A stretch of 9,295 nucleotides of DNA from UBA2402 sp044371005 (GTDB lineage Bacteria; Planctomycetota; Phycisphaerae; Phycisphaerales; UBA1924): contig JBILUL010000184.1 in the NCBI GenBank assembly GCA_044371005.1, positions 1 to 9,295 on the forward strand, written 5' to 3'. Below are positions 1 to 6,692 of this stretch, in pieces (within the stretch, counting starts at the first letter, position 1; each line of letters opens with the position of its first letter). The notes under the pieces are model-generated. The model saw only the letters and a list, made by a program, of their open reading frames with translations. It was not told the DNA's origin and ran no database searches. A program made the translations under genes and the position numbers.

Positions 1-216
1 TTCCTGTCACAGCCTCTGAGCATCCTCCCAATCTTCTCAGATTCGGGAATTGGCGACTTGGGTCTCTCCCATTCCCCGGAAGTCAGTCTGCCGAGGGTGT
101 AACAGGGCTGGGCGGTGCGGACACCGAATGCACTGCGAATCGCTCCATGGCGGGCCGAAGCGCCTGCGCGAGACGTGGCACCGCACTTGCACTGTGCATG
201 ATGCACACAGTGCGCT
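1..216. other. Leader region with no recognised gene
   Basis: I found no convincing gene here. Short open frames exist on both strands but have no recognisable protein features. The stretch lies directly upstream of the ccm operon, so it probably holds the operon promoter, although I cannot point to a clear -35/-10 pair. It contains a small hairpin-forming sequence at 113-126 (CGGTG and CACCG arms around CGGA) and a better dyad at 193-207, listed separately. Confidence 0.5.
193..207. promoter_or_regulatory. Dyad just upstream of ccmE, possible operator
   Basis: The sequence TGTGCAT-G-ATGCACA is a perfect 7-bp inverted repeat around a single central base. It ends 9 bases before the ccmE ATG. 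Its TGTGC-N5-GCACA layout is reminiscent of dyads bound by CRP/FNR-type regulators (TGTGA-N6-TCACA), but the spacing and the fourth and fifth bases differ, so no regulator can be named. It could also form a hairpin in the mRNA next to the start codon, which has no obvious Shine-Dalgarno sequence. The function is inferred. Confidence 0.35.
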
Positions 217-634
217 ATGCCCGCGATCAAGATCAAACATCTCGTTGCCATTGCCGCGATCATCGGTTCGCTGAGCTATCTGTGCGTGGCTGGCTACCGG
301 GCGGGCATCGTGTACTACCTGTCGATCGATCAGCCAGCCGCAGGATCCGGTGGCCCGGGTGCGTGTCTACGGCCAGGTGATCGATGCACAGCCGTTGCCC
401 GTTGACGCGGTGGGTGGCCATGCCGTCTCGGGAAAGCGAATCGTGCTGCGTGGAGCCAGTGGCTCGCTCACCGTTGATTACACGGGGAGTGTCCCCGATG
501 GCTTTGCGATCGGTCGAGAGGTTGTTGTTGAAGGAGTCGTCGATCAGCCCGCGCATCTCAATGCTGATGTGCTGATGACCAAGTGTGCGACCAAGTACGA
601 GGCGACCGATGTCGCGGGCAAGGGGGGCACTTGA
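217..634 (+). CDS. ccmE: Cytochrome c maturation heme chaperone CcmE, Cys-type, frameshifted as read
   Basis: CcmE is the membrane-anchored periplasmic chaperone that binds heme covalently and passes it to CcmF. The reading frame from ATG 217 gives a short basic N-terminus, one membrane helix (about residues 8-28) and the family's VYYLSID element, but stops at 403-405. The rest of the OB-fold domain (RVRVYGQV, SLTVDYTGSVPD, EVVVEGV, VLMTKCATKYEA) is in the next frame and ends at the TGA at 632-634. Removing one base near 343-344 (GCA-G-GAT) rebuilds a continuous 138-residue protein of normal CcmE size. In that protein the heme-binding position is Cys123 (codon 584-586), followed by Tyr127: a CxxxY motif replacing the usual HxxxY. 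The first in-frame ATG after a stop was taken as the start; no Shine-Dalgarno is visible. The downstream part alone could in principle start at GTG 350, but it would lack the anchor. The broken frame may be a sequencing or assembly error, because the rest of the operon is intact. Confidence 0.85.
620..626 (+). promoter_or_regulatory. Shine-Dalgarno deciding the TTG start of ccmF
   Basis: AAGGGGG lies just upstream of the TTG at 631, inside the end of ccmE. No comparable site precedes the farther upstream GTG at 583. This supports TTG 631, which overlaps the ccmE stop as TTGA, as the ccmF start. Confidence 0.6.
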
Positions 635-2655
635 ACGACTTCGGCTTCATGGCGCTCGTCCTCGCGACAGCCTCCGCGCTGGGAGCGTTGCTGGCTGCGG
701 CGCGGGTTGCGAGAGCTGGTGGCTCGCCGCGGCTCGCGCTGACGCTTCTTTGGATCAGCTCCGCGGCGCTTCTTGGTGCGGCTGCGGTGCTGTTCGTTCA
801 GCTTTCAGCCAGCGACCTTACCAACGCCTACGTGGTGCAGCATACCGCGTCATCGATGCCCTTGGCCTTTCGACTGGCCTCCTTCTGGGCTGGTCAGGAA
901 GGGAGCTATCTGCTCTGGTCGGCATTCGTGGCGCTGACTGCTGTGGCTGTCTGTGTTCACGGGCGATCTGCGGACGTTGCGATTCGAACACGAACCATCG
1001 CCGCGGCTGCGTTTGTGGTGCTCTCGATGTGCACCATTCTCATTCTGGGTGCCAATCCATTCAAGCTCACGGATGCATTGACCCAGCCAGCGGCCACAAC
1101 TCAGCAACTGCGTCACTGGGCGATGCTGATTCATCCGCCGCTCATCTTCGCGGGGTATGCACTCTGCGCGGCTCCGTTCATCATCGCAGCGGGCGGCCTG
1201 CTTGCTCGCCGCCATGTCAGTGAGTGGATGTCGCAGGCAAGAGTCTGGGCGATGGCCGCGTGGATCGTGCTGGGGGCTGGCATCACCATCGGCGCGTGGT
1301 GGGCCTACACGCAACTTGGCTGGGGTGGCTACTGGGCATGGGATCCGGTTGAGAATGCCTCCTTGATCCCGTGGCTCACGCTGATGGCACTGGTGCACGC
1401 GCTGGCGGTGAACCGTCGCCGCGGTACCCTGGCATTCTGGTCCACTGTGCTCTCGCTTGGCACCTTCATCCTGTGCGGTTTCGGCACCTTCGTGACCCGA
1501 GGCGGCATGGTGCAGTCGATCCACTCGTTCGGTCAGTCAACCATTGGCTGGTATCTCGCGGTATGGATCGTGGCCCTGGTCGTTGTCGCAGCGGGTCTCA
1601 TGCTCCGTTCGCGTCGGGCATTGAGGGCTCCATCAGATGGATGCAGCGCAGAAGCGGTATCCGTGGCGGGGCTGGGCATTTTCCTGCTGCTGCTGTCTGC
1701 CGCGGCGGTGCTGACCGGAACGGTGACTCCGATGGTGGTCTCACTGTTCAGCAGTACCCCGGTCTGGGTCGGCAAGGGCTTCTATGAAACGGTCGTCGGT
1801 CCGCTCGCGATGGCCGGAGCGTTCCTGATGGCGGTGGCGCCCATGATGGCGTCAACGGCGCAGCGGGCGGGAGCATCCTGGCAGCAGCCACTGCCGGCCA
1901 TCGGGGCTGGATTGCTGGTCACCATCGTGTGCCGCGTGATGGGCCTTGAGTCACTCCAGGCACTGATGTGCATCTGGATGAGCTCGGTGGCCATGGGGTT
2001 TACTGTTGGCGCGTACATCGCGGCGGTTCGTGGCCGCGTGCAGCTTGGTGGCACACCCCTCGTGCGATCGTTCGTGGTCGCGTTCACGCAGCAGCGGCGA
2101 GCACACGGCACCCGTCTCTCACATCTTGGGGTCGCCGTGTTGTTGATGGGCGTCTGCACATCGACAGTCCTGACGCGCTCGTATGACCTTACGTTGAAGG
2201 TCGGGGAGCAGGCTCAGGCTGGCGGTTGGACGGTGAGTCTGCGGAGCATTGCGGCGGAGTCAGCGCCAGATGATTCGGATGATGTGGTGATCCGCGGCGA
2301 GGTTTCATGCGCCCAGGCGGACGGCACTGCCTGGATCATGTCGCCCGCGAGTCGCCGGCTGCTCGCAACAGACCAGACGATCGCGGAAGTTGCGATTCGT
2401 TCGACCTGGTCGGGCGATTGCTTCGTGGCGCTGGGGGAATGGAACGACATGACCGGCAGCGTCGGAATCCACGTGGCATCGTTGCCGGGTGTGATGTGGA
2501 TCTGGATCGGGGCGGTGCTGACCGGTGCGGGCGGGCTGCTCTGCACGCTCGGTGCATTGCCTCGTGCGGTGACACTGGGTGAACGTTCAACCAACAAGGC
2601 TGGCGAATCGGTTCAGGAAACGCTGGCAATGCCTTCAGCAGGGGCGCAATCATGA
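631..2655 (+). CDS. ccmF: Heme lyase CcmF, cytochrome c synthetase subunit
   Basis: CcmF is the multi-spanning inner-membrane protein that takes heme from CcmE and, with CcmH in classical systems, attaches it to CxxCH sites of apocytochromes. With the TTG 631 start it is 674 residues, normal for the family. The periplasmic tryptophan-rich WWD motif is complete (WGGYWAWDPVENAS, about residues 231-244). The four family histidines are identifiable: His168 in HPP, His256 in LVHAL, His298 in QSIHSF and His498 in LSHLGVA. These correspond to the two periplasmic and two transmembrane heme ligands. A periplasmic C-terminal domain precedes the last membrane helix. The start was chosen for its Shine-Dalgarno and the TTGA overlap with ccmE; a longer form from GTG 583 adds 16 unlikely residues. 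The gene overlaps its downstream neighbour by ATGA, indicating translational coupling. Confidence 0.95.
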   Translation: MNDFGFMALVLATASALGALLAAARVARAGGSPRLALTLLWISSAALLGAAAVLFVQLSASDLTNAYVVQHTASSMPLAFRLASFWAGQEGSYLLWSAFVALTAVAVCVHGRSADVAIRTRTIAAAAFVVLSMCTILILGANPFKLTDALTQPAATTQQLRHWAMLIHPPLIFAGYALCAAPFIIAAGGLLARRHVSEWMSQARVWAMAAWIVLGAGITIGAWWAYTQLGWGGYWAWDPVENASLIPWLTLMALVHALAVNRRRGTLAFWSTVLSLGTFILCGFGTFVTRGGMVQSIHSFGQSTIGWYLAVWIVALVVVAAGLMLRSRRALRAPSDGCSAEAVSVAGLGIFLLLLSAAAVLTGTVTPMVVSLFSSTPVWVGKGFYETVVGPLAMAGAFLMAVAPMMASTAQRAGASWQQPLPAIGAGLLVTIVCRVMGLESLQALMCIWMSSVAMGFTVGAYIAAVRGRVQLGGTPLVRSFVVAFTQQRRAHGTRLSHLGVAVLLMGVCTSTVLTRSYDLTLKVGEQAQAGGWTVSLRSIAAESAPDDSDDVVIRGEVSCAQADGTAWIMSPASRRLLATDQTIAEVAIRSTWSGDCFVALGEWNDMTGSVGIHVASLPGVMWIWIGAVLTGAGGLLCTLGALPRAVTLGERSTNKAGESVQETLAMPSAGAQS

Positions 2656-3782
2656 AGTCGCGAATCATCAGTTCAATGGTCCTCTCCCTTGTGGCTGGCC
2701 TCACCTTGGTGGCCGGGGCGTTTCCGCCCGAGCCGAATCAGCCGCATGGCCAGAATCCGCCGGCACCCGAGATGGCGCAGATGCCGCAGGATCTGCAGCA
2801 TGCGATGGCGGTGGGGCCCAAGGGAACGATTGCCATCCGCGGCATTCAGGGGACGGCGAACGGACCGACCGTGGCGGGTGATGAAGTCGAGATCATTCTC
2901 GTTCACCGGGGCCAGCCGGTCAAGCAGATCAAGTCCAAGCTTGATGAGAACGGCATGACGATGGTGGGGGACATTCCGGTTGGTGTTGGTGTTCAGCCTG
3001 TCGTGCGCATCAAGCACGCCGGAGTACTCTACCAGGAATCCGGAACCATGATGGATGCGGCGACGCCCCGCGCATCGATGAACATCACGGTGTATGAAGT
3101 GACTGATCAGATGCCCGTCTGGAAGGTGCTTGCCCGTCAGGTGATGGCCGCACGCCTCCCCGACGAGATGGACATCGTTGAAGTCGTGACGGTCGAGAAC
3201 ATGAGCGACAAGACATGGCTGGGTGGAACTGCCAACAGTGAAGGTCGCCGCGATACGGTGGTTCTCGGCGTTCCCGAGCAGGCCGAGAAGTTCAATCTCG
3301 AAAGCGGGTTCCACGGTTGGTGCTGCACGACGTTCGCGAGCAACAGTCTGCATGTTCAGATGCCGCTCATGCCCGGCAAGTTCACCTACCGATTCTCCTA
3401 CACCGTGCCGATCACCGAGGGCAAGGCCGATCTGCGCATCTCAAGCGCGGCGGTGGCGGACCAGACCGTCATTGCGATTCCCGATGACGGAACATCCGCA
3501 CAAGCCTTTCAACTCGAGGCCGCAGGAACCGATACGGTCCAGGGGACACGCATCCGTCGCTTCAAGGCCGCCAATCTCAACGCAGGTTCGGTCGTCGGGT
3601 TGATGCTCACCGGGCTTACGGCTCAGGCCGCGGCACCCGGCGCGGCGACGCCGGCGGCTCCCGCGCCCGGCACTGGTCTTTCCGTCACGTGGATCGCGCT
3701 GGGGATCGGCGTGCTCGTAGTCATCGGAATCGGAGGCGTGTGGATGCGCAGCACCGGCGCCGCAGCGACCGGAGGAAGTTGA
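2652..3782 (+). CDS. Unknown secreted, C-terminally membrane-anchored protein in the ccm operon
   Basis: I do not recognise a named family. The 376-residue product starts at ATG 2652 (AGGGG 7 bases upstream, ATGA overlap with ccmF). It has a signal peptide (about residues 1-23, ending LVAGA), a Pro-rich segment, and a beta-rich domain (about 56-150) that resembles carboxypeptidase-regulatory or transthyretin-like folds. A second beta-rich domain (about 155-320) follows, with a VENMSDKTWLGG stretch and adjacent cysteines at 224-225 in GWCC. An Ala/Pro linker (about 324-342), one membrane helix (about 344-365) and a short tail complete it. The layout implies a large extracytoplasmic part tethered to the inner membrane. 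Lying between ccmF and ccmA suggests a role in cytochrome c maturation, for example handling apocytochrome or scaffolding, but that is inference. There is no CxxC, so it is not an obvious CcmG or CcmH replacement. Confidence 0.85.
   Translation: MKSRIISSMVLSLVAGLTLVAGAFPPEPNQPHGQNPPAPEMAQMPQDLQHAMAVGPKGTIAIRGIQGTANGPTVAGDEVEIILVHRGQPVKQIKSKLDENGMTMVGDIPVGVGVQPVVRIKHAGVLYQESGTMMDAATPRASMNITVYEVTDQMPVWKVLARQVMAARLPDEMDIVEVVTVENMSDKTWLGGTANSEGRRDTVVLGVPEQAEKFNLESGFHGWCCTTFASNSLHVQMPLMPGKFTYRFSYTVPITEGKADLRISSAAVADQTVIAIPDDGTSAQAFQLEAAGTDTVQGTRIRRFKAANLNAGSVVGLMLTGLTAQAAAPGAATPAAPAPGTGLSVTWIALGIGVLVVIGIGGVWMRSTGAAATGGS
3771..3778 (+). promoter_or_regulatory. Strong Shine-Dalgarno with an ambiguous ccmA start
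   Basis: GGAGGAAG lies at the end of the preceding gene. It is only 3 bases (counted from GGAGG) before an in-frame TTG at 3779, which forms a TTGA overlap with the upstream stop, but 18 bases before the ATG at 3794. The same octamer precedes ccmB at 4537-4544 with a normal 7-base spacing. CcmA may therefore begin at TTG 3779 (five extra residues) or at ATG 3794. Confidence 0.5.
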
Positions 3783-3793
3783 ACGGCACGTTC

Positions 3794-4552
3794 ATGAGTT
3801 CCCAGACGGTCCCAACTCCGATCCTCGCGACCGCCCCCCAGGAGACGCGGCAGGCTCTCGCTGTCAGCGCCACCGCCCTGAGCAAATCCATCGATGGTCG
3901 CCGTGTGCTTCACTCGGTGGACCTGGAACTTGCGCCCGGTACCTGCTGTGCGCTCATGGGATCCAACGGCGCGGGAAAGACCACCCTCCTCAAACTTCTC
4001 GCCACCGCCCAGACACCAACCAGTGGTTCGCTGAAGCTCTTCGGCCTCGACGCGGCGACGCATACACAGGCAATCCGTCGCCGAATCGGCTTCATCGGTC
4101 ATCAGTCGATGCTCTACCGCGATCTGACCTGCCTTGAGAACCTCTGTCTCTTCGGACGACTCTATCGAGTTGAGCGTTCCAGCGACCGGGCCTGGGTGCT
4201 GCTCGAGCAGGTCGGAATGGCGGATCGGGCCCACGATCGTGTCGGTTCGCTCAGCCGCGGCATGCTGCAGCGCATCGCCATCGCACGCGCGATGATGCAC
4301 GATCCTGATCTGCTGCTGGCCGACGAACCATTCATGGGACTCGACGCCCCATCCGCGGCACGGCTCGAACGCTGTCTTCTCGACCTGCGGTCTGCTGGAA
4401 AGTCCATCGTCTTCAGCGATCACGCTGTGCAGCACGCGTTGGGGCTCTCCGACCGCATGGTCGTGCTTCTGGCTGGAGCGAAGGTGCTTGACACACCCAG
4501 CATCTCGATCAACGCGGCCGATGTGCTGCACGCGATGGAGGAAGTGCGATGA
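3794..4552 (+). CDS. ccmA: Heme exporter ATP-binding protein CcmA
   Basis: CcmA is the cytoplasmic ATPase of the CcmABCD complex; ATP hydrolysis is needed to release heme-loaded CcmE from CcmC. From ATG 3794 the product is 252 residues, somewhat longer than typical CcmA because of an N-terminal extension of about 20 residues. ABC motifs are in order: Walker A GSNGAGKTT (56-64), Q-loop Gln104 in GHQS, a degenerate signature LSRGM (153-157), Walker B LLLADEP with Asp177 and Glu178, and the switch His210 in SDHA. The GHQ and LTCLENL segments resemble CcmA rather than other ABC ATPases. A TTG at 3779 is an alternative start. The gene overlaps ccmB by ATGA, which is usual for ABC ATPase and permease pairs. 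Confidence 0.93.
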   Translation: MSSQTVPTPILATAPQETRQALAVSATALSKSIDGRRVLHSVDLELAPGTCCALMGSNGAGKTTLLKLLATAQTPTSGSLKLFGLDAATHTQAIRRRIGFIGHQSMLYRDLTCLENLCLFGRLYRVERSSDRAWVLLEQVGMADRAHDRVGSLSRGMLQRIAIARAMMHDPDLLLADEPFMGLDAPSAARLERCLLDLRSAGKSIVFSDHAVQHALGLSDRMVVLLAGAKVLDTPSISINAADVLHAMEEVR

Positions 4553-5214
4553 ACGCCCTTCGCGACATCGCGGTGCTGGTCGCCAAGGACCTTCGAATTG
4601 AGGTCCGCGGCGGACACACGGTCGCACTCCTGTCGGTGCTGGGTGTCCTGTTCGTGACCATCCTTGGCCTGGGCATTTCCGCGCCAAACGGGGTGGTTGT
4701 CAATGCCGGTTCACTCCTGTGGGTCGCGTACCTCTTCGGCGGCGCGCTCTGCTTCGAGAAGACCATGGCGGCGGATCAACGCGATGATGCGCTCGCCGGC
4801 CTTCTCCTGGCTCCTATCGACCGGGGGGTGCTCTTCTTTGCCAAGTGGATCGCCAACCTGCTGCTGATGATCGTGATCGCATCGGTCGTGACACTGGCGG
4901 CGGTGATCTTTCTCGACCTTCACATCGGGGCCTCGCCCGGGCAGTTCATGCGGATTGTTCTGCTTGGACTGGCCGGATTCGCCGCGGTGGGCACGCTCTT
5001 TTCCGGCGTGCTCGCTTCGACTCGCATGCACGGGGGCATGCTGGCCGTCGTCATTCTTCCTCTGTGCCTTCCGCTGGTGCTCACCTCGACACGTCTGCTC
5101 AGTGATCCCGGAGCGGGCGGGCCCGGCGGCCTGGGTGAGTCCATTCTTGTTGCATTCAACGTGGTATTCGTCGGGGCCGGATTCCTGACCTTTGACCTCC
5201 TGCTCGAGGGGTAG
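4549..5214 (+). CDS. ccmB: Heme exporter membrane protein CcmB
   Basis: CcmB is the inner-membrane subunit that partners CcmA in the CcmABCD complex releasing holo-CcmE. The 221-residue length and roughly six hydrophobic helices match the family. The N-terminus (LVAKDLRIEVRGG) is the characteristic cytoplasmic segment before helix 1, and the first helices with the FEKTMAADQRDDALAGLLLAP loop are also typical. A late helix with MLAVVILPLCLPLVL matches the conserved Pro-rich region. The start is ATG 4549, preceded by GGAGG at a 7-base spacing and overlapping the ccmA stop (ATGA). The gene ends 7 bases before ccmC. Confidence 0.93.
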   Translation: MNALRDIAVLVAKDLRIEVRGGHTVALLSVLGVLFVTILGLGISAPNGVVVNAGSLLWVAYLFGGALCFEKTMAADQRDDALAGLLLAPIDRGVLFFAKWIANLLLMIVIASVVTLAAVIFLDLHIGASPGQFMRIVLLGLAGFAAVGTLFSGVLASTRMHGGMLAVVILPLCLPLVLTSTRLLSDPGAGGPGGLGESILVAFNVVFVGAGFLTFDLLLEG

Positions 5215-5221
5215 GGAGCGC

Positions 5222-5929
5222 ATGATGAACCGACTTCCAAAGCTGTACGGACTCTACTGGATCGCGACGATCTCGCTGCTCATCGTGGCGGTCTCCATGA
5301 GCATCTGGTACGCGCCGATCGAGTCGACCATGGGGCCGATCCAGAAGATCTTCTATCTGCATCTTCCGTCGGCGATGAACACGTTCTTCGCAGCATTCGT
5401 GGTCTTTGCTGCCGGGCTTGGCTATGTCTGGACCCGCGACGAGCGATGGGACATGCTCGCCGATGCCGCCGCACGCGTGGCGGTGCTCTTCTGCACGATC
5501 GTGCTCTGCACGGGCGTCATCTGGGCGCATGAGGCCTGGGGACGATGGTGGACCTGGAGCCCAAGGCTCACGTTCAGTCTGATCATGCTGCTGCTCTACG
5601 TCGTTTATCTGGCCATGCGGTCGGCCATCGAGTCGCCGCGACGCCGCGCGGTTGTCTGTGCCGTGTACGGCGTGCTCGCATTCCTCGATGTGCCCCTCGT
5701 CTATCTCTCGGTGAAACTTCTTCCTGACATTCACCCCTCGTCCATCGAACTGGAGCCGGCGATGGCGATGACACTCGCGGTCTGGTTCGTCCCCATCTCA
5801 CTGATCTGCATCGGGTTGATCGGCGGACGATATCTGCTGAGCGCCTCCGTGATGGAGCATGGTGCCGTATCGGCACATCCAGGCGAGCGACCCGATGTCT
5901 TCCTGCGAACAGGAGGGGTTCAGCGATGA
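5222..5929 (+). CDS. ccmC: Heme-handling protein CcmC, with altered WWD motif
   Basis: CcmC presents heme to CcmE at the periplasmic face and forms the oxidised holo-CcmE complex. The product is 235 residues with about six membrane helices. The two conserved periplasmic histidines are His47 in FYLHLP and His171 in LPDIHPS. The tryptophan-rich segment at 106-117 reads WGRWWTWSPRLT; Ser113 stands where most CcmC proteins have the Asp of the WWxWD motif. Two adjacent ATGs (5222 and 5225) can serve as start; GGGAG at 5214-5218 fits either, slightly better the second. The gene overlaps ccmD by ATGA. The neighbouring order A-B-C-D is the same as in classical ccm operons. Confidence 0.93.
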   Translation: MMNRLPKLYGLYWIATISLLIVAVSMSIWYAPIESTMGPIQKIFYLHLPSAMNTFFAAFVVFAAGLGYVWTRDERWDMLADAAARVAVLFCTIVLCTGVIWAHEAWGRWWTWSPRLTFSLIMLLLYVVYLAMRSAIESPRRRAVVCAVYGVLAFLDVPLVYLSVKLLPDIHPSSIELEPAMAMTLAVWFVPISLICIGLIGGRYLLSASVMEHGAVSAHPGERPDVFLRTGGVQR

Positions 5930-6120
5930 ATGGCATGTTTTGGGTATATGTCGCGTATTCGCTGGGTCTGGGGTTGATGCTCGGGTACGCGGCCTACATT
6001 TTCCTGTCGATTCGGCACGCCCGTGGTCGCAAAGACGGGGCCGCCGCCGGGCACTCGGCTGTCTCGGGCGGTGATTCCCGGAGGTTTGCGCACGATGGCG
6101 ACCTTGAAGTGAAAGGGTGA
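5926..6120 (+). CDS. ccmD: Small membrane protein CcmD
   Basis: CcmD is a small single-helix protein that stabilises CcmC with CcmE and helps release holo-CcmE from the ABC complex. The 64-residue product has an N-terminal membrane helix (about residues 5-27) beginning FWVYVAYSLGLGL, then a basic stretch (RHARGRK) expected on the cytoplasmic side and a polar tail. The family is weakly conserved, so the call rests on size, topology, the aromatic YVAY start of the helix and its position directly after ccmC. The start is ATG 5926, overlapping the ccmC stop, with a strong AGGAGGGG at 5911-5918. Confidence 0.85.
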   Translation: MNGMFWVYVAYSLGLGLMLGYAAYIFLSIRHARGRKDGAAAGHSAVSGGDSRRFAHDGDLEVKG

Positions 6121-6125
6121 ATCAC

Positions 6126-6620
6126 ATGGCAACGACGCATCCGGCCCTTCGCACCGCCCGAGATGTCATGACCACCGATCTGGTCTGCGCCACCACCGAG
6201 ATGACGCTCCGCGACTTTGCCCGCCTCCTGGATGAATACGAGGTCTCCGGAGCGCCCATCGTCGACTCGACGGGCCAGCTCATCGGGGTCGCATCAAAGT
6301 CCGATCTGATCCATCGAGCCATCGATCCTGAACTGGGTGTCGAGCCCCGCTATGTCTTTGACATGCTCTATCCAGATGAGGATGAGGACAACCCACCCGA
6401 GGACAAGGGTGAGTCGATGATCGATGAGCCGGTCTACATCACCGAGTTCATGACTGAAGACCCGGTAACCGCTCGCCCTGATGAGTCGCTTCCAGTCGTC
6501 GCGGCGAGGATGATCGATGCACACATCCACCGGATCATCATCGTTGATCCGGACAATCGGCCCGTGGGCATCGTGACCTCGATGGACATGCTCAAGGTCT
6601 TCCGTGACATGCAGCCATGA
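6126..6620 (+). CDS. Tandem CBS-domain protein
   Basis: The 164-residue product consists of two CBS domains (about residues 11-67 and 105-162) joined by an acidic linker (PDEDEDNPPEDKGE, about 83-96). Each domain has the start (DVMTTD, EFMTED) and end (IGVASKSD, VGIVTSMD) characteristic of the family; the terminal Asp usually contacts the ribose of a bound adenine nucleotide. Stand-alone CBS proteins of this type generally sense AMP, ATP, S-adenosylmethionine or similar ligands, but the ligand and partner cannot be read from the sequence. ATG 6126 was chosen because AAAGGG (6112-6117) sits 8 bases upstream; a GTG at 6117 overlapping the ccmD stop is the alternative. The gap to ccmD is 5 bases, so the gene is likely co-transcribed with the ccm genes. 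No signal peptide or membrane helix is visible. Confidence 0.9.
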   Translation: MATTHPALRTARDVMTTDLVCATTEMTLRDFARLLDEYEVSGAPIVDSTGQLIGVASKSDLIHRAIDPELGVEPRYVFDMLYPDEDEDNPPEDKGESMIDEPVYITEFMTEDPVTARPDESLPVVAARMIDAHIHRIIIVDPDNRPVGIVTSMDMLKVFRDMQP

Positions 6621-6648
6621 CGGGTGCCGCGGCCACTTGGGTGCCCGT
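6620..6648 (+). terminator. Hairpin after the CBS gene, possible operon end
   Basis: ACGGGTGCC and GGTGCCCGT can pair over 9 positions (two G-T wobbles) around an 11-base loop, starting at the last base of the CBS gene stop codon. No T-run follows, so it is not a textbook intrinsic terminator. It could be a 3' stabilising structure or a weak or factor-assisted terminator marking the end of the ccm operon. Confidence 0.3.
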
Positions 6649-6692
6649 ACTGGCGGCATGGATGCTTCCCGAAAGCCGTACGATCACGGACC

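Noticed and set aside
50..274. Short open frame upstream of and overlapping ccmE
   Set aside because: It has no recognisable motif or ribosome binding site and overlaps the coding start of ccmE in another frame.
330..352. Programmed +1 frameshifting in ccmE
   Set aside because: No slow stop codon or known slippery sequence lies at the junction. A one-base error or mutation explains the pattern more simply.
3623..4687. A 354-codon open frame on the minus strand across ccmA
   Set aside because: It covers ccmA with all its ABC motifs and the ends of both neighbours. Its translation is low-complexity Arg/His/Gly-rich and has no domain.
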